Assembly (NCBI RefSeq): GCF_013620795.1 | Contig: NZ_LGLW01000006.1 | Location: forward strand, 372,001-436,000 | DNA: 64,000 nucleotides | Reading direction: 5' to 3' | Source: Pseudomonas sp. Q2-TVG4-2 | GTDB taxonomy: Bacteria; Pseudomonadota; Gammaproteobacteria; Pseudomonadales; Pseudomonadaceae | Shown: positions 1 through 12,124 of the stretch, one piece after another | How the letters are laid out: each line of letters opens with the position of its first letter | Position numbering within the stretch: position 1 is the stretch's first letter | Notes under the pieces: generated by a model | Seen by the model: the letters and a program-made list of their open reading frames with translations, nothing else | Databases searched by the model: none | What the model was told of the DNA's origin: nothing | Program-made: the position numbers and the translations under genes

Positions 1-123
1 GTGCGCATTCAAGCCGGCGGCGATCATGGCTTCCAGGGTTTCGCCGAGCGGCTTCCCGCGTTGCTGGCCTTTGCCGGCTTCGACCCGGCCATCTTTGCTG
101 AACTCGATTTTTCCGATTTATAA
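1..123 (+). CDS. yqiA: YqiA-like esterase, C-terminal fragment
   Basis: The window opens inside this gene; 40 codons and a TAA stop remain, 18 bases before parE. The fragment has a Gly-Gly-Asp-His-Gly-Phe stretch, which fits the catalytic-histidine region at the end of YqiA-type alpha/beta hydrolases. A yqiA homologue commonly precedes parE in gamma-proteobacteria, so the assignment rests on this motif plus context. The nucleophile serine lies outside the window, so activity cannot be judged. Confidence 0.6.
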   Translation: MRIQAGGDHGFQGFAERLPALLAFAGFDPAIFAELDFSDL

Positions 124-3004
<2,881 letters not shown>

Positions 3005-3008
<4 letters not shown>

Positions 3009-3532
3009 CCCAGCCTGCCGGCCGCCGTGCCGGCCGCGTCATGCTGGTGCTGGCGTGGGGCGCGGGGTTGCTGCTGGCCACTCGTTTTTTTGGCGATTGG
3101 GAGCAGAGCCGTTTCAATCCCAATCGTGAACCCGTTTCAGTGGTGCAGGGCGATCAGATCGAGGTGCGGCTGGAAAGCAACATTCAGGGCCACTTCGTCG
3201 CTGACGGGCTGATCAACGGCGAACCGGTCACCTTTCTACTGGATACCGGTGCTACGGACGTGGCGATACCTGCCGAGCAGGCGGAGCGCCTCGGTCTACC
3301 CCGTGGCGCCCCCGTGGCGCTGCAGACCGCCAACGGTCAGACCACCGGTTATCGTACGACGCTCGACAGCCTCACCCTGGGGGAGATCGTGCTGCACGAT
3401 GTGCGTGCTCTCATCGCGCCAGGCTTTGGCGGCGAACAGGTGCTGCTCGGCATGAGCGCCCTGAAACAACTCGAATTCACTCAGCGCGCGGGCACTCTGG
3501 TGCTGCGCCAACACGCCACGGATCGACCATGA
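3005..3532 (+). CDS. Membrane-anchored retropepsin-like aspartic protease
   Basis: A 175-residue protein starting at GTG. One hydrophobic segment (about residues 12-29) should anchor it in the inner membrane with the rest periplasmic. [12 protein letters not shown] carries the retropepsin catalytic Asp at residue 80, and a hydrophobic-hydrophobic-Gly motif (VLLGMSAL) follows near the end. This matches the bacterial TIGR02281-type clan AA protease family, which is thought to act as a dimer. Substrates are unknown. It overlaps the upstream gene (GTGA) and parC (ATGA), so it should be translated with both. Confidence 0.85.
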
Positions 3533-5787
3533 GCGAAACTATCGACCTAAGCCTGGACGGCGTGGAGCGTCGCTCCCTCGCCGATTTTACCGAGCAGGCT
3601 TACCTCAACTACTCGATGTACGTGATCATGGATCGCGCATTGCCGCATATCGGCGATGGCCTCAAGCCCGTGCAACGGCGGATCATCTACGCCATGAGCG
3701 AGCTGGGGCTGAACGCCGATTCCAAGCACAAAAAATCGGCGCGTACCGTCGGTGATGTGCTCGGCAAGTTCCACCCGCACGGCGACTCCGCCTGCTACGA
3801 AGCCATGGTGCTGATGGCCCAGCCGTTCAGCTATCGCTACACCCTAGTCGACGGTCAAGGCAACTGGGGCGCACCGGACGATCCGAAATCTTTCGCCGCG
3901 ATGCGCTACACCGAAGCACGCCTGTCGCGCTATTCGGAAGTGCTGCTGACGGAGCTTGGGCAAGGCACCGTGGATTGGGTGCCGAACTTCGATGGCACCC
4001 TCAACGAGCCGGCGACACTACCGGCCCGCCTGCCCAACCTGCTGCTCAATGGCACTACGGGCATCGCCGTGGGCATGGCCACCGACGTGCCACCGCATAA
4101 CCTGCGTGAAGTCGCCGCCGCCTGTGTGCGCCTGCTCGACGAACCGGGCACATCGGTGGAACAGCTCTGCGAGCATGTGCAGGGTCCGGACTATCCGACC
4201 GAAGCGGAGATCATCACGCCGCGCGCCGACCTGCTAAAAATCTACGAGACGGGCCGCGGCTCGGTACGCATGCGCGCCGTTTACCGCGTCGAGGACGGCG
4301 ATGTCGTGGTCACTTCGTTGCCGCATCAGGTGTCCGGCTCCAAAGTGCTGGAGCAGATCGCCGCGCAGATGCAGGCCAAGAAGCTGCCGATGGTGGCCGA
4401 TCTGCGCGACGAATCGGATCATGAGAACCCCTGTCGGATCGTCATCATCCCGCGCTCCAATCGGGTCGATGCCGACGAGCTGATGCAACACCTGTTCGCC
4501 ACTACCGAGCTGGAATCCAGCTACCGGGTCAATACCAACGTTATTGGCCTCGATGGCCGGCCGCAGGTGAAGAACCTCAGGGTACTACTGAGCGAATGGC
4601 TCACCTACCGCATCGGTACCGTGCGCCGCCGTCTGCAGTTCCGTCTGGACAAGGTCGAGAAGCGCCTGCATCTGTTGGAAGGCTTATTGGTGGCCTTCCT
4701 GAACCTCGACGAGGTGATCCACATCATCCGCACCGAGGACCAGCCCAAGCCGGTGCTGATGGCGCGTTTCGAACTGTCCGAATTGCAGGCTGACTACATT
4801 CTCGACACGCGCCTGCGTCAGCTGGCACGGCTTGAGGAGATGAAGATTCGCGGCGAGCAGGACGAGCTGGCCAAGGAACGCGAGAAACTGTTGGCGCTGC
4901 TCGGCAGCGAGGCCAGGCTGAAGAAGCTGGTGCGCAAGGAGCTGATCGCCGACGCCGAAACCTATGGCGACGACCGCCGTTCGCCCATCGTCGCGCGGGC
5001 CGAGGCCAGGGCGTTGTCGGAGAACGAGTTGCTGCCTTCCGAGCCGGTAACCGTGGTGATTTCCGAAAAGGGCTGGGCGCGTTGCGCCAAGGGCCACGAT
5101 ATCGACGCGACCGGGCTTTCGTACAAAGCCGGTGATGGCTTCAGAGCCGCCGCCGCGGGTCGTTCCAACCAATACGCCGTATTCATCGATTCGAGCGGCC
5201 GCAGCTATTCGCTGGCGGCGCATTCGCTGCCTTCGGCCCGCGGGCAGGGTGAGCCGCTGACTGGGAGGCTGACGCCGCCGCCTGGTGCCAGTTTCGAATG
5301 CGTGCTGCTGCCGGATGACGAGGCGCTGTATGTGATTGCGTCCGATGCCGGTTACGGCTTCGTCGTCAAGGGAGAGGACTTGCAGGCCAAGAACAAGGCC
5401 GGCAAGACGCTGCTGTCGTTGCCGGCTGGCGCGCGCGTGGTCGCGCCGCGGCCGTTGAGGAATCGCGATCAGGATTGGCTAGCCGCGGTCACAACGGAGG
5501 GCCGCTTGCTGGTGTTTCCGATCCGCGACCTGCCGCAACTGGGCAAGGGCAAGGGCAACAAGATCATCGGCATCCCTGGCGATCGCGTAGCCAGCCGCGA
5601 AGAGTATCTGACGGACCTCGCCGTGCTGCCCGAGGGAGCGACGTTGGTCTTGCAGGCCGGTAAGCGCACGCTGTCGCTCAGGGCCGATGACCTGGAACAT
5701 TACAAGGGCGAGCGTGGCCGGCGCGGAAACAAGCTGCCGCGCGGCTTCCAACGTGTGGATGCGCTGTTGGTCGAAGTTGTGAACTGA
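3529..5787 (+). CDS. parC: DNA topoisomerase IV subunit A (ParC)
   Basis: ParC cuts and rejoins DNA in topoisomerase IV. The 752-residue length fits. The catalytic tyrosine is Tyr127 in [11 protein letters not shown]. The quinolone-resistance region reads [12 protein letters not shown], with Ser87 and Glu91, the susceptible-type residues. A coiled-coil arm (about 370-480) and the C-terminal pinwheel domain follow. The start ATG lies in the stop of the protease gene (ATGA). It is the last gene of a four-gene overlapping unit with parE. Confidence 0.97.
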   Translation: MSETIDLSLDGVERRSLADFTEQAYLNYSMYVIMDRALPHIGDGLKPVQRRIIYAMSELGLNADSKHKKSARTVGDVLGKFHPHGDSACYEAMVLMAQPFSYRYTLVDGQGNWGAPDDPKSFAAMRYTEARLSRYSEVLLTELGQGTVDWVPNFDGTLNEPATLPARLPNLLLNGTTGIAVGMATDVPPHNLREVAAACVRLLDEPGTSVEQLCEHVQGPDYPTEAEIITPRADLLKIYETGRGSVRMRAVYRVEDGDVVVTSLPHQVSGSKVLEQIAAQMQAKKLPMVADLRDESDHENPCRIVIIPRSNRVDADELMQHLFATTELESSYRVNTNVIGLDGRPQVKNLRVLLSEWLTYRIGTVRRRLQFRLDKVEKRLHLLEGLLVAFLNLDEVIHIIRTEDQPKPVLMARFELSELQADYILDTRLRQLARLEEMKIRGEQDELAKEREKLLALLGSEARLKKLVRKELIADAETYGDDRRSPIVARAEARALSENELLPSEPVTVVISEKGWARCAKGHDIDATGLSYKAGDGFRAAAAGRSNQYAVFIDSSGRSYSLAAHSLPSARGQGEPLTGRLTPPPGASFECVLLPDDEALYVIASDAGYGFVVKGEDLQAKNKAGKTLLSLPAGARVVAPRPLRNRDQDWLAAVTTEGRLLVFPIRDLPQLGKGKGNKIIGIPGDRVASREEYLTDLAVLPEGATLVLQAGKRTLSLRADDLEHYKGERGRRGNKLPRGFQRVDALLVEVVN

Positions 5788-6000
5788 GCCAGGAGGTCAC
5801 TATAGGCTGGCTTCCGACGGCGGTTTCACGGAAGATAGCGACCTTCATTTTTCAACCGATTCGCCGAAGCGGCTGCGTCATCAGCCGTATCGGGAGCCGA
5901 TGACAATCGGCACGGGGCCGCTGGTGATCGACAACAGCAAGGCGGACAGACGCCTGCTGACTCAACGTCGCCAGGGTCCGGTGCAAGGGTAGAGACGAAC

Positions 6001-6696
6001 GTGCAGCGCCTCACAACTGTTTTACTGCTAGCCTGCGCCAGCCTCGCTGGTTGCGTTACCCAGCCAGTGCCGATGTACCAGCTCGACAACGGTGCTGTCG
6101 AGATGCCTGCGCAAGCGGACGATGGCGCGGCGATACTGCTTGGGCCGGTTATCTTGGCTGACTATTTACGGCATGACGCCTTGCTGCAACGTCTGCCGGA
6201 TGGCGGTCTGGCTCCTGACGTGCAGCAGGCGCGCTGGGCCGGTGATCTGCAGGGCAACGTAAACCAGCTGCTGTTGCGTCAACTGGCCTGGCGGCTGAAA
6301 ACTCAGAGTCTTGAGCTCAGCCCAGGCAGCAAGGGTTTCAATCCTGACGTGCAGGTTGAGCTCGAAATCACCCGGCTGGATTCTGGCCCGCAGCACCCCG
6401 CGGTGCTTGAGGCCCAATGGCGCTTGCTGGACAAGCAAGGAAAGCGTCAGAGCAGTCGCCTGGTTCGGTTGCAAGAACCGCATCAGGGCAGTACCGGCGA
6501 TCAGGTGCGGGCGCAAAGCGAGCTGTTGCAGCGGTTGAGTGAGATGATAGCCACTGCTATCGAACCGATGGCAGTCGCGGCCAGGACGCCGTCCAAGCGC
6601 AACAGCGTAAAGGCGCCAAGCAAATCCGAGCCGGTACCCCCAGCTATTCCCGCCGCCGAGCCGATCAGAACCGATCTGGAAGTGTTCCGCTTCTGA
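6001..6696 (+). CDS. PqiC-family lipoprotein (ABC transport auxiliary)
   Basis: A 231-residue protein starting at GTG. The leader ends in a lipobox, LAGC, with the lipidated Cys at residue 18. The following YQLDNG and the ILLGPVILADYLRHDALLQR region resemble the PqiC/YmbA family (DUF330), lipoproteins that accompany MCE-type lipid transport systems. No pqiA or pqiB gene is adjacent, so any partner would be encoded elsewhere. The tail after about residue 195 is rich in Ala, Pro and Ser and looks disordered. The 213 bases before the start contain no other gene I can support. Confidence 0.75.
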   Translation: MQRLTTVLLLACASLAGCVTQPVPMYQLDNGAVEMPAQADDGAAILLGPVILADYLRHDALLQRLPDGGLAPDVQQARWAGDLQGNVNQLLLRQLAWRLKTQSLELSPGSKGFNPDVQVELEITRLDSGPQHPAVLEAQWRLLDKQGKRQSSRLVRLQEPHQGSTGDQVRAQSELLQRLSEMIATAIEPMAVAARTPSKRNSVKAPSKSEPVPPAIPAAEPIRTDLEVFRF

Positions 6697-6868
6697 CAGG
6701 CTATCCCTGGCAGTAGATTGGGGCGGTCAGCTGCTGCGCTTCAGGCTCGGGCTGATCGCAATCGTCACCAGATGCGACCATGCAGGTTCCAGCCACACCA
6801 CGATTGGCGCGCGCTGGGATGCTGCACCAAACGTCCAAACCTGTCATCGAAGTGGGCTGGTTCTGGCT

Positions 6869-8428
6869 TCAGCTGCGGCTACGAAGCTCATGCATGCGTG
6901 CGAGCTGGCGCTCGAGCAGGGAAGGATAGGGTTCGAGCAGACGCTCTACGCAGCAGGCGCCTTCCGGGCTGGCAATGGGGCGGATGCGCGCCCTTTGCCG
7001 AATCAGGCTGTCTTCGCCAATACCACGCTCGACAAGCAGCAGGTTGCGGCTGTGCTGGGACATGGCCAGGGCGGCTTGTGCCGGCTCACTCAGCAGGAGA
7101 TCGCCCTGGCTGAGGTCATAGAGCCGTTCGCCCTGGGTCAGACCTAACTGCAGCTGCAGGGTAATGCCACTATCGGCCACTTCAATCTGCAGGGCGTGTC
7201 CGAGTGCGCGCATCAGCTCACCGCAGCAAATGGCATGGGTCAGGTAGTTCTGCTCATCGTCCTGGCTGTGGAACAGCATCAGGCTGCTGCCATCATTGAG
7301 TGTGTGCAGTTCTGCCTGATACAGGGTTGCGGCCTGCTGCAGGCAATCGCGGTAGCGTTGCAGTAGCTCTGTGAGCCGCGCGCGCGGCAGGCGGCGGAGT
7401 TGCTCCTGAGCGCCGAGCTGAATCGCCAGCACCCCACTTTTGCCGGCCATGACTGGCGGTGTGGGAGCGACGATTACCGGGGCCGCCACTGGTTGCGTCT
7501 CGGCTTCTTCGAACGAGGGATCGTCATCGAACGGGTCGAAGTCATCTGAGCTAATTGCCGCATCGGTGTTCTGGGCCGCCGCATGCGCGTCTTGACCTTC
7601 ATCGTCGAGGCGATCAACAGGTTCACCAACCTTGGAGTGCTGGTAGCCAGCGACCGGTGCTGGTGCAGGTACTTCGAAATGTGCTGAATAGAGGTCCTGC
7701 ATACTATCGTCCAGCTCGATCTCCGGCTCGGGCTCTTCAGGTACCAGGCGTGCCTGGAGCTGCCGGGCCAGATCACCGATCTCGTCCTGTCGGCCTGCAC
7801 CGGGTGCCGGATCGCCCGGGTCGCGCAGCCATAGGCGCAGCTGCATTAGGGGAAGCGAGAGTTGCCGGCCCAGGCGCATGCTGAGGGTAAGGGCGAGCGC
7901 AAGCAGGATCAGGCTGAGCAGGCCCATACTCTGCAGGCTGATGGTCATCGGTTGCTGGAACTGGCGCATGTCGAGACTGATGCGCAGGTGGCCGGCGATC
8001 ACCTCCTGGAAACTGATAGGCGTGGAGTAGAGGCCCTCCTCGTCGCCCAGCATATTTCGCGGCGGGCGTGAACCTGACTCAGCCAGCACGCGATTGTCGA
8101 CGCTGTAAATCGCTGCGTGCGCCACCAGCGGGTTTTTCACCAGATTGCTCAGCAGCACATTGAGGCTGAGGATGTCATTGGCCACCAGCAGATCGGTCGC
8201 CGAGGCGGCGGTCTGTGTCATCAGGCTTTGGCCCAGGGCATCGGCCTGCTGCTCCATAGCGTGTTTGAACTGCATGCCCATTACCCAGGCATAGATAATC
8301 AGTGCCAGAGCGACCAGCAACAGCGTGTGGCTGGCCACCCGCAGCACCAGCGGAACGCGTCGCTGGCGCAGTGCACGGTAGATCAGCAGGAAGAAATTGT
8401 CGGGCTTGACGGATGCGGGCCGGTTCAC
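6869..8428 (-). CDS. AhpA/YtjB family inner-membrane protein
   Basis: Divergent from serB, as ytjB (smp) is in E. coli. The likely start is the GTG at 8428, giving VNRPASVKPDNFF and 519 residues. The frame is open for 36 more codons, but those lie over and upstream of a probable promoter. A first membrane helix at about residues 25-47 and a second near 165-182 flank a periplasmic domain with LLVANDILSLN and AAIYSVDN phrases typical of the family. An acidic linker and a soluble C-terminal domain follow. The function is not established in the family beyond old reports of effects on haemolysin expression. Confidence 0.85.
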   Translation of the reverse strand: MNRPASVKPDNFFLLIYRALRQRRVPLVLRVASHTLLLVALALIIYAWVMGMQFKHAMEQQADALGQSLMTQTAASATDLLVANDILSLNVLLSNLVKNPLVAHAAIYSVDNRVLAESGSRPPRNMLGDEEGLYSTPISFQEVIAGHLRISLDMRQFQQPMTISLQSMGLLSLILLALALTLSMRLGRQLSLPLMQLRLWLRDPGDPAPGAGRQDEIGDLARQLQARLVPEEPEPEIELDDSMQDLYSAHFEVPAPAPVAGYQHSKVGEPVDRLDDEGQDAHAAAQNTDAAISSDDFDPFDDDPSFEEAETQPVAAPVIVAPTPPVMAGKSGVLAIQLGAQEQLRRLPRARLTELLQRYRDCLQQAATLYQAELHTLNDGSSLMLFHSQDDEQNYLTHAICCGELMRALGHALQIEVADSGITLQLQLGLTQGERLYDLSQGDLLLSEPAQAALAMSQHSRNLLLVERGIGEDSLIRQRARIRPIASPEGACCVERLLEPYPSLLERQLARMHELRSRS

Positions 8429-8462
8429 AGAGCGCGGCTCTACTCTTAGGGAAGTGCCGCGC

Positions 8463-8468
8463 AGTATA
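8463..8468 (-). promoter_or_regulatory. Probable promoter -10 of the ahpA-like gene
   Basis: Read on the minus strand, TATACT has a poor -35 (TTCAGC) 17 bases upstream. Transcription would begin near 8456, between the longest possible start of the gene and the GTG at 8428, which supports the shorter protein. The match is by eye. Confidence 0.35.
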
Positions 8469-8633
8469 CGGAAAGCGCACTGGGGGCTGAAGGTCTGCCG
8501 GCCAAAGCTGACGAATTGCAGATAACGGTGTGGCATCCGCCGTGTCGGTCGTAATCATGAGGGACGGCTATGGCGCTCAGCGGCAGGTCGGCTGTTGTAG
8601 AATGCCCGCCTTCTTTGCCATAGGAGCTGCGCC

Positions 8634-9848
8634 TTGCGCGAAATCGTCCTGATTAACATCACCGGGGAAGATCGCCCCGGATTGACCGCGGCCATTACCG
8701 GCGTGCTCGCTCAAGGCGGCGTGAATATTCTTGATATCGGTCAAGCCGTCATTCATGACACCTTGTCGTTCGGCATCCTGGTGGAGATTCCCGATACCGA
8801 ACGCGCCTCCTCGGTACTCAAAGATGTGCTGTTCATGGGTTACAAGCATGACCAGCAGGTGCGCTTCACGCCGGTCGCCGCGGAGGACTATCAGCAGTGG
8901 GTCGCAGGGCAAGGCAAGCCTCGGCATATCGTCACGCTGCTGACTCGCAAGGTTACCGCCGAGCAATTGCAACGGGTCAGCTCGATCACCGCCAAGTACG
9001 GCCTCAACATCGATCACATTGATCGTCTTTCGGGGCGCCAGCCGCTGGATATGCCCGAGGAAATGGGCAAGGGCTGCATTGAGTTCTCGGTACGGGGTGA
9101 ACCGGCCGATACTGCAGCGCTGCGCGCCGAGTTTCTCAGCGTGGCACAGGAGCTCAATGTCGATATCGCCTTCCAGCGCGACTCGGTGTTCCGGCGCAAT
9201 CGCCGGCTGGCGGTGTTCGATATGGATTCCACGCTGATCGAAGCGGAAGTCATCGATGAGCTGGCCAGGGTGGCTGGGGTTGGCGATCAGGTTTCGGACA
9301 TCACCGAGCGCGCCATGCGCGGCGAGCTGGATTTTCGCGCCAGCTTCAAGGAGCGTCTGGCCTTGCTCGAGGGGCTGGAGGAGCGTGCGCTGGCCGAAGT
9401 CGGTGCCAATCTACGGCTGACCGAGGGGGCTGAGCTGCTGTTCGCCGAACTGAAGCGGTTGGGCTACAAGACGGCGATCCTGTCGGGCGGCTTCACGTAC
9501 TTCGCGCACCAGTTGCAGGCCAGGCTTGGCATCGATTACGTCTATGCCAATGAGCTGGAAATCGTCGATGGCAAGCTTACCGGCGTCGCCCAGGAGCCCA
9601 TCGTCGACGCCCAGCGCAAAGCCGATCTGCTTCGCGAACTGGCCGAGCGGGAAGGCTTGCGCCTGGAGCAGACGATTGCCGTCGGTGACGGCGCCAACGA
9701 TCTGCCGATGCTAGGGTTGGCCGGTTTGGGTGTGGCCTTTCGGGCCAAGCCGCTGGTCAAGCAATCCGCCAAGCAGGCGATCTCGACGCTGGGGCTGGAT
9801 GGCATCCTGTATTTGCTCGGCTTCAGGGATAGGGAAGGGGTTGAGTAG
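8634..9848 (+). CDS. serB: Phosphoserine phosphatase
   Basis: SerB performs the last step of serine synthesis, hydrolysing O-phosphoserine. The 404-residue form, with two ACT-type regulatory domains before the HAD phosphatase, is the one seen in Pseudomonas and mycobacteria. The ACT region covers about residues 1-180 (REIVLINITGEDRPGLTA opens it). The HAD nucleophile is Asp196 in VFDMDSTLIE, followed by SGGFTYF and GDGANDLPML. The start is TTG with AGGAG eight bases upstream. A TAGAAT -10-like element lies at 8598-8603 without a clear -35. Confidence 0.95.
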   Translation: MREIVLINITGEDRPGLTAAITGVLAQGGVNILDIGQAVIHDTLSFGILVEIPDTERASSVLKDVLFMGYKHDQQVRFTPVAAEDYQQWVAGQGKPRHIVTLLTRKVTAEQLQRVSSITAKYGLNIDHIDRLSGRQPLDMPEEMGKGCIEFSVRGEPADTAALRAEFLSVAQELNVDIAFQRDSVFRRNRRLAVFDMDSTLIEAEVIDELARVAGVGDQVSDITERAMRGELDFRASFKERLALLEGLEERALAEVGANLRLTEGAELLFAELKRLGYKTAILSGGFTYFAHQLQARLGIDYVYANELEIVDGKLTGVAQEPIVDAQRKADLLRELAEREGLRLEQTIAVGDGANDLPMLGLAGLGVAFRAKPLVKQSAKQAISTLGLDGILYLLGFRDREGVE

Positions 9849-9864
9849 GGCAGAAGCAGCAATG

Positions 9865-9894
9865 AGCTAGAAGCCGGAAGCTAAAGCTAAAAGC
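9865..9894. repeat. Imperfect heptamer tandem repeat after serB
   Basis: About four copies of a 7-base unit of the form AGCTAGA/AGCCGGA/AGCTAA/AGCTAAA lie just after the serB stop. It resembles the heptamer arrays near 41.7 kb and the AGCTTCAA-rich spacer near 53.2 kb. No coding function is apparent. Confidence 0.45.
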
Positions 9895-9929
9895 AGTTGC
9901 AAGGCGCATGGCACCTGTTTTCGGCGGAT

Positions 9930-9950
9930 TGCTGCCGCCCTCCGGCAGCA
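9930..9950. terminator. Hairpin between serB and fimX
   Basis: An 8-base stem (TGCTGCCG with its complement) around a 5-base loop lies between the converging genes. Neither side has a T-tract, so a classical intrinsic terminator is doubtful. Confidence 0.3.
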
Positions 9951-9994
9951 GGGGTCTGATTGCCTGCTGCAGGCTGTACTGATCCAGCTTCCAG

Positions 9995-12061
9995 CTATTC
10001 GTCGTCCGAGGAGAAGTTGTAGTCCATCGACTGGCTGGGGCCCTGCAGATATTGACCCTGAATGTAGCCGACACCCGCCTGCCACAGTGTGGCGAGAACG
10101 GTGGCGCTGTCGACGAAGGGCACGATGGTCTGTTTGGATTGTTCGTGAAGATCTGCCAGCAGTTGCTTGAGCGCTTCTTGGTTTTCCTGGCGGCTGAGGT
10201 CCTGAGTATAGGAGCCGTCGATCTTTACGAACTCGACCTTGAGGTGCTTGAGCGTGTTGAACGGATTGAGCACGCAGCCGAATTGGCTGAGGGCGATGCG
10301 GCAGCCCAGCCCGATTAGCCCCTGGGTAAGGGCCTTTGCCTGCTTCAGGTAGGCAACGGCGTCCTGCTCGTCGAGCTGGAAGACCAGCGAGTCGGGCGGC
10401 AGGCGCGACGCCTTGAGCGCAGCCCCCAGCCAGTTAAGCAGTGACGGGTCCTGCAGGCTGCCGCTGGAGAGGTGGATGAACAGCCGCGTGCTGTGGCCCT
10501 TGCTGCGGTGTTCAGCGACCAGCTTGATGGAATTGAGCAGGACCCAGCGATCGATCTTGGTGGCTAGCCCTGCTTCTTTCGCCGTGCCGAGAAATTCTCC
10601 GGGCGGCACTTCAACGCCTTGTGGGTCAAGCAGGCGTAGCAGGACCTCGTAATGCTCGTGGCTGTCGCCGCGCAGGCTGATGATCGGCTGGAACAGCAGA
10701 CGGAAGCTGTTCCTTTCCAGTGCCTGCTGCAACATCGCCAGAATGTTGCCTCGGCTGGCTGCCGCCGCCAGCTCGTCGGCTGGGTCGAACACGCGAAGCG
10801 CATTGCCGTCGGAAAGTTCCTCGGCACAGCGGTGGGCGCGGTCGATCACATCCCGGGCTTTCGCGGTCTGTTCGTCAAGCGCGGCGACGCCGATGCTCAG
10901 GCTGGTCTGAACGGTACGGCCACTGATATCGAACAGATGTCCCTCGACCTTGCGCAGCAACTCGGTCAATGGTTGTTGAAGTTGCTGGGGCGTGGCCTCC
11001 GCCATCAGCACCGCAAAAGCGTCGTCGCCGAAGCGTGCCAGCTCGGCCTTCTGCGGAAACTGCTCGCGTAGCAGCCCGGCCAGTTCGGCCAGCAATCGGT
11101 CGGAATCGCCCAGGCCGATCTCGGCCTGCAAGCTGGCAAAGCGATCAATCCGGATATAAGCGAGGCTTGAGCCTTGGCCAGCGTTCACCGCGCGCTCGAC
11201 CGCGCTGTCCAGCGATTCGAGGAAATGGTTGCGGTTGTAAAGTCCCGTCACCACGTCCTGGCTGCTGATCTCACGCAGCTTTTCCAGCTCGGCATTGCCG
11301 CTTTCTGCGCGAATGACGACCTGAATACAGGGTTCACCATCATAGCTGGCCGGCGAAAAATGCATGCGAGCTTTGAAACTGCCGCCATCGGCACGGACAC
11401 CGCCGCACACCAGTTCGGCGGTGCCCTGCAGGCTCTGATAGTTCTTCAGAAAGCCTTTGAACTCTCCCTGATCGCAGGAGGCGATCAGGTCGATCATCGG
11501 CATGCCCTCCAGCTCCTCTACATCCTCATAGCCGAATAGCTCGAGATAGGCGCGGTTGGCGTAGATATGCATGCCGTCATGGACATACGCGATGGCATCC
11601 ACTGAGCTGTCCAGCAAGAGCTGGCAGCGCTTCTCGGCCTCACGCAGCGCCAGCTCCGCAGCGCGGCGCGCGCGGCGGTCCTCAAGGTTCGCCAGTTCTC
11701 GGTTGGCGATCAGGATCAGCCATTCATCCTCGCCCTGGGGTAACGCGCCGTGTGCACCCAGCGCGAGGGCTTCGGTGATGGAATCAGCGTCGTTGCCGTC
11801 GATCAGCTGGATGACCGGAATGTCCTTGGCTTGCTTGCGGATGGCGCCGATGGTTTCGCTGGGGTCGAGATTGACGCTGGTCGGTGCATTGATCAGCAGA
11901 TCCCAGGTTTGCTGGAGTACATCGGCAAGGTCCTCGCTGGAGGTGAGTCGATGCACCCGCGTCGCCTGGCCTGCATTGCGAAACAGGCTGACGAGTCGCT
12001 CAGCTTCATTCTGCGAATCCTCAAGGATCAACAGGCGGATGGTTTTCTTTTGCGGGGCCAT
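9995..12061 (-). CDS. fimX: FimX, cyclic-di-GMP receptor for type IV pili
   Basis: The 688-residue protein has the FimX order: receiver-like (about 8-125), PAS (about 145-250), GGDEF (about 265-425) and EAL (about 435-680). As in P. aeruginosa FimX, the catalytic motifs are degenerate. GGDEF reads GDDAF (345-349), the EAL signature reads EVL (472-474), and the receiver lacks an obvious phospho-acceptor Asp in WDLLINAP. It should therefore bind cyclic-di-GMP rather than make or degrade it, controlling pilus assembly and twitching. The next gene upstream is a PilZ-like protein on the same strand. Confidence 0.93.
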   Translation of the reverse strand: MAPQKKTIRLLILEDSQNEAERLVSLFRNAGQATRVHRLTSSEDLADVLQQTWDLLINAPTSVNLDPSETIGAIRKQAKDIPVIQLIDGNDADSITEALALGAHGALPQGEDEWLILIANRELANLEDRRARRAAELALREAEKRCQLLLDSSVDAIAYVHDGMHIYANRAYLELFGYEDVEELEGMPMIDLIASCDQGEFKGFLKNYQSLQGTAELVCGGVRADGGSFKARMHFSPASYDGEPCIQVVIRAESGNAELEKLREISSQDVVTGLYNRNHFLESLDSAVERAVNAGQGSSLAYIRIDRFASLQAEIGLGDSDRLLAELAGLLREQFPQKAELARFGDDAFAVLMAEATPQQLQQPLTELLRKVEGHLFDISGRTVQTSLSIGVAALDEQTAKARDVIDRAHRCAEELSDGNALRVFDPADELAAAASRGNILAMLQQALERNSFRLLFQPIISLRGDSHEHYEVLLRLLDPQGVEVPPGEFLGTAKEAGLATKIDRWVLLNSIKLVAEHRSKGHSTRLFIHLSSGSLQDPSLLNWLGAALKASRLPPDSLVFQLDEQDAVAYLKQAKALTQGLIGLGCRIALSQFGCVLNPFNTLKHLKVEFVKIDGSYTQDLSRQENQEALKQLLADLHEQSKQTIVPFVDSATVLATLWQAGVGYIQGQYLQGPSQSMDYNFSSDDE

Positions 12062-12124
12062 GGCAGCAGCTTTGGAGCGCGCCGTAGAGGAGGGCGCGAA
12101 GGCTAAAAAACGGTGAGCCGCAAT

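Noticed and set aside
9930..9950. Classical rho-independent terminator between serB and fimX
   Set aside because: The hairpin is real, but neither side has a T-tract, so it is listed only as a low-confidence hairpin.
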